Of a DNA stretch of 64,000 bases, positions 27,001 to 34,973 are shown piece by piece (the first letter of the stretch is position 1; each line of letters starts with the position of its first letter). This DNA is from Chryseobacterium balustinum (GTDB lineage: Bacteria > Bacteroidota > Bacteroidia > Flavobacteriales > Weeksellaceae). A program made the translations under genes and the position numbers. The DNA lies in assembly GCF_900168205.1 (NCBI RefSeq), contig NZ_FUZE01000005.1, positions 161,676 through 225,675 of the forward strand, given 5' to 3'. The notes under the pieces are model-generated. The model ran no database searches, had not been told where the DNA came from, and saw only the letters and a list, made by a program, of their open reading frames with translations.

Positions 27001-27085
27001 CTCATTGTAATTCACCAATAATTCTATCAATATGTGTTTTAACTATTGAATTTATCAATAAAGTTAAAATAGGTTAACAAATTGT

Positions 27086-27116
27086 TTGTTTGCGTGTGAT
27101 TAAATTATTAAATTTG
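27086..27116 (+). promoter_or_regulatory. Full flavobacterial promoter TTG-N20-TAAATTTG
   Basis: TTG at 27086-27088 and TAAATTTG at 27109-27116 match both elements of the Bacteroidota housekeeping consensus with normal spacing. It should drive the three-gene secreted-paralogue cluster, leaving a leader of about 90 bases before 27213. Confidence 0.75.
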
Positions 27117-27130
27117 TAGTGTTAATGTTG

Positions 27131-27171
27131 GGAAAATCTTAAAAATGCACAGGTGCTGACTAAGTTTTTCC
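27131..27171 (+). promoter_or_regulatory. Hairpin in the leader of the secreted-paralogue cluster
   Basis: GGAAAATCTT and AAGTTTTTCC pair over 10 positions with one mismatch, enclosing 21 bases, within the predicted 5' leader. No T tract follows, so it looks like a leader structure rather than a terminator. Function unknown. Confidence 0.4.
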
Positions 27172-27212
27172 GGATATTAACAAAAACACAAATTTAATAA
27201 TTTAATTACACG

Positions 27213-28025
27213 ATGATGAAAAAAATACTTCTATCTAAGGCAGTAGTTTTCTATCTGTTTGTTTTTCAAAACACCTATGCTCAAATAGGGATTGGAACTC
27301 AGGTTGTAGAAAATGATTTGCTCCTAAAAACCTCTTCTTCCAATAAGGGAGTCTTAATTCCTAACCTTAACATTCCAAATCTTAATCTAGCCTCACCGGT
27401 TACAGCGACTCCTACCCTTGGGTTATTAGCTTATAATACAGCTGCCGGAAAAAAAGGATTTAATTTTTGGGAAGTTAATAAATGGAATGAGCTTGTAGAT
27501 TCTCAAAACATTTATTCGGTACTTGGTTTAACGGTTTCTTACAGTACATCAAGCTCCTCGGCAGTCGATTTGAGTACGCTTTCCGGAGCATTGATATATG
27601 CAGAAAATTCTGTACCAGGTTCAGTATGGACAGAAGTACCCGGTCTTTCTAAAGACATCGCAATTACTCAGACTAATAATACAGTTTTTGTACTTACGGA
27701 AGGTATGGTTCAGGCCAATAATACAGATTTGAGCTCTTCTAATACATATACGTATGCCATTGGTATTTTTGTAGATGGTAAACTTGCGGGTGTGCGAAAT
27801 TATTCTTCCAATTATGGACGCTCCTTTCAATATGATTTCTTTTCGATCAATACTGTGTTCAAAAATCTGACCTTAGGTAATCATACCGTAAAAACGTATG
27901 TCACCATGAGGGTCAATAATTACACTAATGCAACCAGCTGGAAGTTTGGGGGTGCAGCCTCCTCTTCTGTGAACGCAGATATGTCTAAGATAAATATGTT
28001 TATCAAATTAACCGAAAAATCTTAA
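27213..28025 (+). CDS. Secreted protein, paralogue 1 of 3, unknown function
   Basis: This is a 270-residue protein with a signal peptide ending near residue 24 (FQNTYAQ). An N-terminal segment of the common Bacteroidota surface type follows: IGIGTQV, SSNKGVLIPNLNI, GLLAYNT, GFNFWEVNKWNEL. The C-terminal half (about 120-268) is a beta-sandwich-like domain with YAIGIFVDGKL and LGNHTVKTYVTMRV. No T9SS sorting domain is visible, so the export route past the periplasm is unclear. It is the first gene of a cluster with its own strong promoter, and the next gene starts 11 bases on. Confidence 0.8.
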   Translation: MMKKILLSKAVVFYLFVFQNTYAQIGIGTQVVENDLLLKTSSSNKGVLIPNLNIPNLNLASPVTATPTLGLLAYNTAAGKKGFNFWEVNKWNELVDSQNIYSVLGLTVSYSTSSSSAVDLSTLSGALIYAENSVPGSVWTEVPGLSKDIAITQTNNTVFVLTEGMVQANNTDLSSSNTYTYAIGIFVDGKLAGVRNYSSNYGRSFQYDFFSINTVFKNLTLGNHTVKTYVTMRVNNYTNATSWKFGGAASSSVNADMSKINMFIKLTEKS

Positions 28026-28036
28026 AACACAAAACC

Positions 28037-28879
28037 ATGAAAAAAAATTATTTAATATTCCTATTTTTAATATTAGGAATTAATATTCACGCACAGGCTG
28101 GTTCGGTAGGGATTGGAACTAGTGCTCCGAATGAATCTGCAATTTTAGATCTCGTAGCTGGAAATAAGGGGTTTATGTTGCCAAAAGTTTCGCTAAACCC
28201 CAGCAATGTTTCCGATTATAGCTTCATGGTTGCAAAACCTACAGAATCTTTATTGGTGTACAATACCAATGTAGGTTTTCCCGGTGGAAAAGGTTTGTAT
28301 TACTGGGATTCGACAAAATGGGTTTTTTATTTTAGTTCAGCTAACATCAACTTACTTTTAGGAATTACTAAATATTATTCTAAAATTTATAATACCGGTG
28401 TAGCTACCAGTAATTATCCGGCAGATGCTACGTCAGTTAATTCGTTTGTAAATGGAAGTGTTTTAGCTTCTCCCTGGGTAGAGATTGCAGATCCTTCACC
28501 ATTCAGCTTTGTAATTGACAGAGCATCAAATAATGCGGTGGTTACTTTTACCGGAATGCTACAATTAAATAATGCATCTTCAAGTAGCGAAAGTGTGACG
28601 TACGGTTTGGGAATTTTTATAGATGATAAGTTAATTTCATCAAAATCGGCGACGATGAATGTAGATAATACATGTGCATTCCGAGAGTTTACCATAACAG
28701 GTCTTATAAATAATCTCAGCGTAGGTACCCATAATCTAAAGCTTGCGGTGATGAATAGATCGAGTACCACAACCGTAACTATTAATTACGGTCAAAAAGG
28801 TGCGAGTTGCAGTAACATCTCCAATGATGAACCAAAAATAAGTGCCATAGTCTTAGTCAATCAACCATTACCTTACTAA
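28037..28879 (+). CDS. Secreted protein, paralogue 2 of 3, unknown function
   Basis: This is a 280-residue relative of its two neighbours. The signal peptide ends near residue 19 (GINIHAQ), followed by VGIGTSAPNESAILDL and KGFMLPKVSL. A YYWDSTKWVFY strand is equivalent to FWEVNKWNEL in paralogue 1. The C-terminal domain repeats the YGLGIFIDDKL ... LSVGTHNLKLAVM pattern, then CSNISNDEPKISAIVLV. The conserved blocks suggest the same fold with heavily diverged loops. It has no sorting domain and no catalytic motif. It lies between paralogues 1 and 3 with gaps of 11 and 2 bases. Confidence 0.8.
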   Translation: MKKNYLIFLFLILGINIHAQAGSVGIGTSAPNESAILDLVAGNKGFMLPKVSLNPSNVSDYSFMVAKPTESLLVYNTNVGFPGGKGLYYWDSTKWVFYFSSANINLLLGITKYYSKIYNTGVATSNYPADATSVNSFVNGSVLASPWVEIADPSPFSFVIDRASNNAVVTFTGMLQLNNASSSSESVTYGLGIFIDDKLISSKSATMNVDNTCAFREFTITGLINNLSVGTHNLKLAVMNRSSTTTVTINYGQKGASCSNISNDEPKISAIVLVNQPLPY

Positions 28880-28881
28880 TC

Positions 28882-29709
28882 ATGAAAAAAATATTTTATA
28901 TCATTGTTTTAGCGGTTATCCCTCATTTGTTTTTCTCACAAGTTGTGATTACAGACAAAGGCATACCTGCTTTAGATAATACGGCTGTCTTGAAATTAGA
29001 TTCAGACAAAAAAGGATTTTTGCTTCCAAGAATTCCTTTAACATCAAATATGGATGTTACTACAGTACCAAGTCCTCAAAACGGAAATATCGTTTTTAAT
29101 ACCAATTCTACATCATCTTTACCGCAAACGGTAACGTATTTCGAAGTAGATCGATGGAATTCTTTATATACAAAAGAACAGCTTCAACCCAAATTAGATA
29201 TCGTGAATATAAGCTCTGTTTCTTCTTCAGCAAGTACGATTATCACCGGTTTTAATCCTGGAGCTATCAATTTAGGATCAGGTACAGCAGGCTGGACTTC
29301 TCTGGGAGTAATAGATTCAAAAGCATTTACGAGAGTTAATAATTCCTTTGCTTTTACAGTGGAAGGAATGACCCAGCTTGATGCTTCTTCTAATGAATAT
29401 TACGAATATGCTATCGGTATTTTTGTTGATGATGTACTTGTTGTAGTTAGAAAATACCATAAACAAAAAGAAAATTTTACATGTTCATGGAATAAATTTA
29501 TTTTAAATGGAGTGGTTAGTAACCTTTCTATTGGCAATCATTCGATAAAAGTAATGGCGAGAAATATATCTTCAACTTCTAATTTGTCGACACAAAAGAT
29601 TATCTATGGAGGACAAGCTACAAGATCTGATGGAAGCATTTGTGATAATATGAGTAGTTTTCTAGCGAAAATCACTCTTAATACTACAATTGTAGAGTCC
29701 ATTAATTAA
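28882..29709 (+). CDS. Secreted protein, paralogue 3 of 3, unknown function
   Basis: This is a 275-residue third member. The signal peptide ends near residue 19 (IPHLFFSQ), then ALDNTAVLKLDSDKKGFLLPRIPL, the best match in the trio to the widespread surface-protein N-terminal motif. The C-terminal domain has YAIGIFVDDVL and LSIGNHSIKVMARNI. It starts two bases after paralogue 2 and the cluster ends at a terminator, so the three are one operon. The conserved Y-x-x-G-I-F-x-D block may be structural. No function can be given. Confidence 0.8.
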   Translation: MKKIFYIIVLAVIPHLFFSQVVITDKGIPALDNTAVLKLDSDKKGFLLPRIPLTSNMDVTTVPSPQNGNIVFNTNSTSSLPQTVTYFEVDRWNSLYTKEQLQPKLDIVNISSVSSSASTIITGFNPGAINLGSGTAGWTSLGVIDSKAFTRVNNSFAFTVEGMTQLDASSNEYYEYAIGIFVDDVLVVVRKYHKQKENFTCSWNKFILNGVVSNLSIGNHSIKVMARNISSTSNLSTQKIIYGGQATRSDGSICDNMSSFLAKITLNTTIVESIN

Positions 29710-29742
29710 AGGAATATGATTTTATCATAATTTGTGTTTTTC

Positions 29743-29772
29743 AACGGATGAGCAATTTGCTCATCTGTTTTT
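29743..29772 (+). terminator. Terminator of the secreted-paralogue operon
   Basis: Stem GATGAGC/GCTCATC, extensible outward with wobble pairing, followed by TGTTTTTG. It separates the cluster from rpsA. Confidence 0.8.
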
Positions 29773-29823
29773 GTTTTTAATATGAGCCTCTTTTGCCTGC
29801 TAGATTAATTGAAATAAACATAA

Positions 29824-29853
29824 TTGTGAATCCAAGTTTTTTTTGTAATTTTG
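29824..29853 (+). promoter_or_regulatory. rpsA promoter TTG-N19-TAATTTTG
   Basis: TTG at 29824-29826 and TAATTTTG at 29846-29853 match both promoter elements exactly with a 19-base spacer. The predicted start is near 29858, giving rpsA a leader of about 115 bases. Confidence 0.8.
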
Positions 29854-29872
29854 CAGTCACTTTTTGTGGATA

Positions 29873-29940
29873 GGTCTGAAAAGGTAAATTATTATAAATT
29901 AATTACTTCCGTATTTTTTAAAACCACATTTATTCAGACC
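29873..29940 (+). promoter_or_regulatory. Candidate structured leader of rpsA
   Basis: GGTCTGAA (29873-29880) and TTCAGACC (29933-29940) are perfect 8-base complements inside the predicted rpsA leader, with a possible inner GGT/ACC pair. They would close a roughly 52-nt loop ending about 35 bases before the start codon. S1 is known to repress its own mRNA in other bacteria, so autoregulation is plausible but not shown here. Confidence 0.45.
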
Positions 29941-29974
29941 ATTAAAAAAGAAGGAATACAAATTTTATTAGAAA

Positions 29975-31765
29975 ATGTCAAAAGAGACAAATTCAGCAGA
30001 GGTTTTATTAAACCAAAACGTAGCACCAGAACAATTTGATTGGGATTCTTTCGAATCAGGTCTTGATGCAGATGCTAGAAAAGAAAAAAGTGATCTTGAA
30101 GAAATCTATAACGGATCTCTTAGCAGCTTAAATGATAACGACGTTATCACTGGTAAAGTTGTAAGATTAACTGACAAAGAAGCTATCGTAGACATCGACT
30201 TCAAATCTGAAGGTGTTATTTCTCTTAACGAATTCCGTTACAACCCAGGCCTAAAAGTAGGTGATGATGTTGAAGTAATGGTAGACAGAAGAGAAGACAA
30301 AACAGGTCAGTTACAGTTATCTCACAGAAAAGCTAGAACGCTTAAAGCTTGGGATAGAGTAAACGAGCTTCACGAAACTGGAGAAATCGTTAACGGTTTT
30401 GTTAAGTCTAGAACTAAAGGAGGTATGATCGTTGACGTACATGGAATCGAAGCATTCTTACCAGGTTCTCAAATTGATGTTAAGCCAATTAAAGATTACG
30501 ATCAGTTCGTAGGTAAAACTATGGAGTTCAAAGTTGTGAAAATCAACCCTGAGTTCAAAAACGTAGTTGTATCTCACAAAGCATTGATCGAAGCAGATAT
30601 CGAAGGTCAGAAAAAAGAAATCATCGCTCAGCTTGAAAAAGGTCAGGTTCTTGAAGGTACTGTTAAGAATATTACTTCTTACGGTGTATTCATTGACTTA
30701 GGAGGTGTTGATGGATTGATCCACATTACAGACCTTTCTTGGTCTAGAGTGAACCACCCATCTGAAATCCTAGAAGACGGACAGACTGTAAAAGTTGTTA
30801 TCCTTGATTTTGATGACGAGAAAACAAGAATCCAATTAGGTATGAAGCAATTAGAAGCTCATCCTTGGGATGCTCTTTCTGCTGACATGAAAGTTGGTGA
30901 TAAAGTAAAAGGAAAAGTAGTAGTTCTTGCTGACTATGGTGCATTTGTAGAAATCGCTCCAGGTGTAGAAGGATTGATCCACGTTTCTGAAATGTCTTGG
31001 TCTACTCACTTGAGAAGCGCTGGAGATTTCGTAAAAGTTGGTGATGAAGTAGAAGCAGAAGTTCTTACTCTTGATAGAGAAGACAGAAAAATATCTTTAG
31101 GTATGAAACAATTATCTAAAGATCCATGGGAAAATATCGAAACTAAGTATCCTGTAGGTTCTCAACACGTTGGAACTGTAAGAAACTTTACAAACTTCGG
31201 TGTATTCGTAGAATTGGAAGAGGGTATTGATGGATTAATCTATATCTCTGATCTTTCTTGGACTAAGAAAATCAAGCACCCATCTGAGTTCTGTGCAGTT
31301 GGTGATAAATTAGATGTTGTAGTTTTAGAATTAGACATCCAAGCTAGAAGATTATCTCTAGGTCACAAACAACTTCAAGAAAACCCTTGGGACAAATTTG
31401 AAACTAAATATGCTGAAGGAACTGTACACGCTGGTAAAGCTGTAGAAGTACACGATAAAGGTGCTTCTGTACAATTCGAAGATGCTGAAGTTGAAGCTTT
31501 CTGCCCATCAAGATTATTAGAGAAGGAAGACGGATCTAAAATCAAGAAAGGTGAAGATGCTCAGTTTAAAGTAATCGAATTCAACAAAGAATTCAAGAGA
31601 GTAGTAGTTTCTCACACAGGTATCTTCAGAGACGAAGAGAAAAAGAATGTGAAAGAATCTTCTAACAGAAATGTATCTTCTTCTTCAAACAACGAAGAAA
31701 GATCAACTCTTGGAGACATCGATGCTTTAGCAGAATTGAAAAAGAAAATGGAAGGAGGTAAATAA
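29975..31765 (+). CDS. rpsA: 30S ribosomal protein S1
   Basis: This is a 596-residue mRNA-binding ribosomal protein with six S1 (OB-fold) domains at about 53-120, 138-203, 224-294, 309-379, 396-466 and 482-549. The central ones carry the clear pattern GVFIDLGGVDGLIHITDLSW / GAFVEIAPGVEGLIHVSEMSW / GVFVELEEGIDGLIYISDLSW. The N-terminal extension and the Ser/Asn-rich tail are usual in Bacteroidota. S1 recruits mRNAs, which matters in this group because Shine-Dalgarno signals are weak. The ATG at 29975 is supported by the MSKETNSAEVLLNQN start. It has its own strong promoter and terminator. Confidence 0.97.
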   Translation: MSKETNSAEVLLNQNVAPEQFDWDSFESGLDADARKEKSDLEEIYNGSLSSLNDNDVITGKVVRLTDKEAIVDIDFKSEGVISLNEFRYNPGLKVGDDVEVMVDRREDKTGQLQLSHRKARTLKAWDRVNELHETGEIVNGFVKSRTKGGMIVDVHGIEAFLPGSQIDVKPIKDYDQFVGKTMEFKVVKINPEFKNVVVSHKALIEADIEGQKKEIIAQLEKGQVLEGTVKNITSYGVFIDLGGVDGLIHITDLSWSRVNHPSEILEDGQTVKVVILDFDDEKTRIQLGMKQLEAHPWDALSADMKVGDKVKGKVVVLADYGAFVEIAPGVEGLIHVSEMSWSTHLRSAGDFVKVGDEVEAEVLTLDREDRKISLGMKQLSKDPWENIETKYPVGSQHVGTVRNFTNFGVFVELEEGIDGLIYISDLSWTKKIKHPSEFCAVGDKLDVVVLELDIQARRLSLGHKQLQENPWDKFETKYAEGTVHAGKAVEVHDKGASVQFEDAEVEAFCPSRLLEKEDGSKIKKGEDAQFKVIEFNKEFKRVVVSHTGIFRDEEKKNVKESSNRNVSSSSNNEERSTLGDIDALAELKKKMEGGK

Positions 31766-31790
31766 TCCGACGATCATTTTTTATCATAAG

Positions 31791-31817
31791 AACCACTCGA
31801 AAGAGTGGTTTTTTTTT
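31791..31817 (+). terminator. rpsA terminator
   Basis: A perfect 8-bp stem AACCACTC/GAGTGGTT with a GAAA tetraloop and a long T run. Confidence 0.92.
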
Positions 31818-32170
31818 GATTAAATCATAAATTAAATCATTATTAATTGAATTTTATTAAATTAAAACTAATTATTAAAATTTGAATAAATATTAGGTAA
31901 AATTATATTAATCATAGAGAGTGGAATTAAATTTTAAATGCTTAAAAAAAGTTTTTTGTCTCGGAAAACCCCAAATAATAGTTGTAAAATAGTTTAAAAT
32001 GCTATTGAGTGTTAAGTGTGTGGTGTTGGAAATCAATAAGTTATATATGTGATTTGCATTAAATTTAATTTTAAAATATTGATAATTAACTATTTAAATA
32101 TTGATTAGATTTTAATTGAAAAATGTAATCAATATTTTAATTAATGGTAGTATTAATTGAGAATTAATTA
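31818..32170. other. AT-rich gap before the M36 protease genes
   Basis: About 350 bases with extreme A+T content, no coding frame and no clear repeat. It contains only the upstream flank of the protease promoter. Confidence 0.6.
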
Positions 32171-32178
32171 TACATTTG
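32171..32178 (+). promoter_or_regulatory. -7 element TACATTTG
   Basis: An exact TAnnTTTG match 18 bases before the ATG at 32196. It lies inside the longer open frame that would begin at 32157, which argues for the ATG as the start. Confidence 0.6.
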
Positions 32179-32195
32179 CACCTTTAATTATAGAA

Positions 32196-34799
32196 ATGAA
32201 AAAAGTAATTCTACCTCTTGTTATTGCAGTTTTCGCAGTAATACCTTCAGTGTCATTTGCCCAGTCAAATGAAGTGTTGATTAAAACGTATATTTCTCAA
32301 AATAAGTTAAGGGAATATAAAAAATCAGATCTTAATCAATTTATTATTGATAATGTTGACTCTTCAAAATCATTGAATGGTGATGTTGTTAAAATTCAAC
32401 AGACTTATAAAGGGCTTCCAGTTTATGGAACAGTAGCTACAGCTTTGATTAAAAATAATATCGTTACTTACTTTAACGATAATTTTATTAAAGATTATAC
32501 AAGTTCAGTCCCTGCAAATGCTTCTTTAAATAAAAAAGCAGCACTTAGTAAAATAGCAGCTGATCTTGGTAAAAATGAAATTTCAGATCTTCCACTTTTA
32601 GATTTCTTTCAGCAAGGGCAAAATAAACATGTTGCCGCAAAACAGAGATTAGTGTATGCTTCTGATGAAAAAGGAAATCTAAAGTTGGCTTACGAATTTT
32701 TAGTTCATGAACCAACGACTTCTAATCATTGGAATTATGTTATTGATGCTAATTCAGGAGAAGTAATAAGTAAAATGAATATGAATTTATCATGTAATTT
32801 TCATGATGGGGCATATTCTCATGATTCACAAGTTTTAGCTTTGCCTCAAAATAAAGAATATTATTCTTTAAATAACAATAACAATAGTTTGTTATTTAAT
32901 GCAGACAATGCTTCTTATAACGTGTTTGCTTTACCTGCTGAAGCTCCTACTTTTGCAGCAAGAAGTCTTGTAACTAACCCTTGGATTCTTACATCTTCTC
33001 CGGAAGGATGGCATTCTAACGGAACTACACATTATACAACCACAAGAGGAAATAACGTTTATGCATACGATGATAAAGATGCTAACGAAAATACTTTTGG
33101 AATTTCACCAGACGGAGGCGCTACTAGAAATTTTAATTTCCCATATGATGCCAATGCAAAAGCAATTAATAATTTGTCAGCTGCTACTACCAATTTATTC
33201 TATATCAGTAATAAGGTACACGATATTTTCTATAAATTTGGATTTATAGAATCTGCAAGAAATTTCCAAAGCAATAATTTCGGAAACGGAGGTTTGGATG
33301 ATGACGAAGTTTTTGCACAATCTCAAGATGGAGGTGGTTATAATAATGCAAACTTTGCCTCTTATCCCGATAATTACAATCCTGTAATGCAAATGTATCT
33401 TTGGTTGGGATCAAACAAAGTATTATTCTACAATGCACCTACAGATGCTGTTCCCCGTAATGTAATAGGAGGTCAGGCACAGTTTGGTCCTGGTCTTAAT
33501 GATGTAGGGATTACAGGAGATGTGAAATTAGCAAGTGTTATAGACGGATGTACTGCATTACCTGCAGGAGAAATGGCTGGCAAAATAGGTTTAATTGAAA
33601 GAGGAGGGGCTTCAACCTGTACTTTCTCTTCAAAAGTAAAAAATGCTCAAAATGCAGGAGCTACAGGAGTTATTATTTACAATGCTGCTGCTAATGGTTC
33701 TACATTAGGTAATATGGGGGGAACCGATGCCACCGTTACAATTCCATCTATTCTGATTACCAATGCTGAAGGTGAATATATCAAAACAAAGTTAGCTGCA
33801 AATACAACTGTGAATGTAGATTTGAGATTAGATACAAAATATGATGGAAGTTTTGATAATGGTATTGTTACTCACGAATATGGTCATGGGATTTCCAATA
33901 GATTAACAGGAACTGGATACAATTGTTTGAATTCTGGTGCAGATAAAGAGCAGATGGGGGAAGGTTGGTCAGACTTTTTTGCATTAATGTTGACTACAAA
34001 ACCGGGTGATAACTCAACAATGGCTAGAGCAATAGGAACTTATGCAAGCGGACAACCAACTACTGGAGGTGGAATAAGACCTGCAAAATATTCTCCAGAT
34101 TTCACCATTAACGATTATACCTACACAGATACCAATGGGATGGAGTATAATAATGGTCAGGCAATCGTTCCTGATGTTCACTCTATTGGTTTTGTTTGGG
34201 CAACGATGTTATGGGATCTAAACTGGGAATATGTAGCAAAATATGGTTATACTGCTGATGTTACTTCAAGCACTACAAGTGGTAGTGCAAGAGTTTTACA
34301 GTTGGTAACTGATGCACTAAAATTACAAGGATGTAACCCAACTTTTGTAAATGGAAGAGATGCAATTTTAGCTGCTGAATTGGCAACTACACAAGGTGCA
34401 GACAGATGTATGATTTGGAGAACTTTTGCTAAGAGAGGTTTAGGTTTTAATGCTTCTGCAGGATCTAATACTAATATTAATGACCAGGTGCAAGATTTTA
34501 CTGTTCCGGGTGATTGTTTACTTTCTACAGCAGAAACTGGTGCGGTTAAAAATGTGGGAATTTCAATTTATCCAAACCCTGCTAAAAACGAATTTTATAT
34601 TAATTTCCCAAGCAATACTCTAGGAAAAGTAGATGTTGAGATTTATGATATGTCTGGAAAATTAATTTCTACAGAGAACAAAATTTCACCAGAATCTAAA
34701 AAAGCAATTTCTACAAGTAAATTGATCAACGGAACTTATCTTGTTAAAGTAAAAGGTTTAGGAATCGATACGACTTCAAAAGTTATTATTACTAAATAA
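32196..34799 (+). CDS. Secreted M36 (fungalysin) metalloprotease with PA and T9SS domains, copy 1
   Basis: This 867-residue secreted zinc protease starts at the ATG after the promoter; the signal peptide ends at VSFA near residue 23. An FTP-type propeptide covers about 30-200 (KSDLNQFIIDNV, VVKIQQTYKGLPVYG). The M36 catalytic domain follows, interrupted by a PA domain at about 440-550 (GKIGLIERGGASTCTFSSKV ... TIPSILIT). The zinc motif HEYGH has His560 and His564, and Glu589 in EGWSDFF is the likely third ligand. A T9SS type A sorting domain takes the last 80 residues (ISIYPNPAKNEFYINF). It likely degrades extracellular protein. Confidence 0.95.
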   Translation: MKKVILPLVIAVFAVIPSVSFAQSNEVLIKTYISQNKLREYKKSDLNQFIIDNVDSSKSLNGDVVKIQQTYKGLPVYGTVATALIKNNIVTYFNDNFIKDYTSSVPANASLNKKAALSKIAADLGKNEISDLPLLDFFQQGQNKHVAAKQRLVYASDEKGNLKLAYEFLVHEPTTSNHWNYVIDANSGEVISKMNMNLSCNFHDGAYSHDSQVLALPQNKEYYSLNNNNNSLLFNADNASYNVFALPAEAPTFAARSLVTNPWILTSSPEGWHSNGTTHYTTTRGNNVYAYDDKDANENTFGISPDGGATRNFNFPYDANAKAINNLSAATTNLFYISNKVHDIFYKFGFIESARNFQSNNFGNGGLDDDEVFAQSQDGGGYNNANFASYPDNYNPVMQMYLWLGSNKVLFYNAPTDAVPRNVIGGQAQFGPGLNDVGITGDVKLASVIDGCTALPAGEMAGKIGLIERGGASTCTFSSKVKNAQNAGATGVIIYNAAANGSTLGNMGGTDATVTIPSILITNAEGEYIKTKLAANTTVNVDLRLDTKYDGSFDNGIVTHEYGHGISNRLTGTGYNCLNSGADKEQMGEGWSDFFALMLTTKPGDNSTMARAIGTYASGQPTTGGGIRPAKYSPDFTINDYTYTDTNGMEYNNGQAIVPDVHSIGFVWATMLWDLNWEYVAKYGYTADVTSSTTSGSARVLQLVTDALKLQGCNPTFVNGRDAILAAELATTQGADRCMIWRTFAKRGLGFNASAGSNTNINDQVQDFTVPGDCLLSTAETGAVKNVGISIYPNPAKNEFYINFPSNTLGKVDVEIYDMSGKLISTENKISPESKKAISTSKLINGTYLVKVKGLGIDTTSKVIITK

Positions 34800-34825
34800 T
34801 AACCTTATTAAGGTTTAATTATATA

Positions 34826-34855
34826 AGGTCATCTCATTTTTGAGATGATCTTTTT
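34826..34855 (+). terminator. Terminator between the two M36 genes
   Basis: TCATCTCA/TGAGATGA stem with a TTTT loop and a TCTTTTTG tail. A smaller AACCTT/AAGGTT stem precedes it at 34801. The two protease genes are therefore separate units. Confidence 0.85.
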
Positions 34856-34973
34856 GATTTATTGAAATTAATATACTTTCTTTTATTGTTATCTTAAATA
34901 TGATTTCATAAAATGTTACTATTTTTATAGAATATTAATAACTAAAATCATGAATTGTATTTTTATTAATAAA

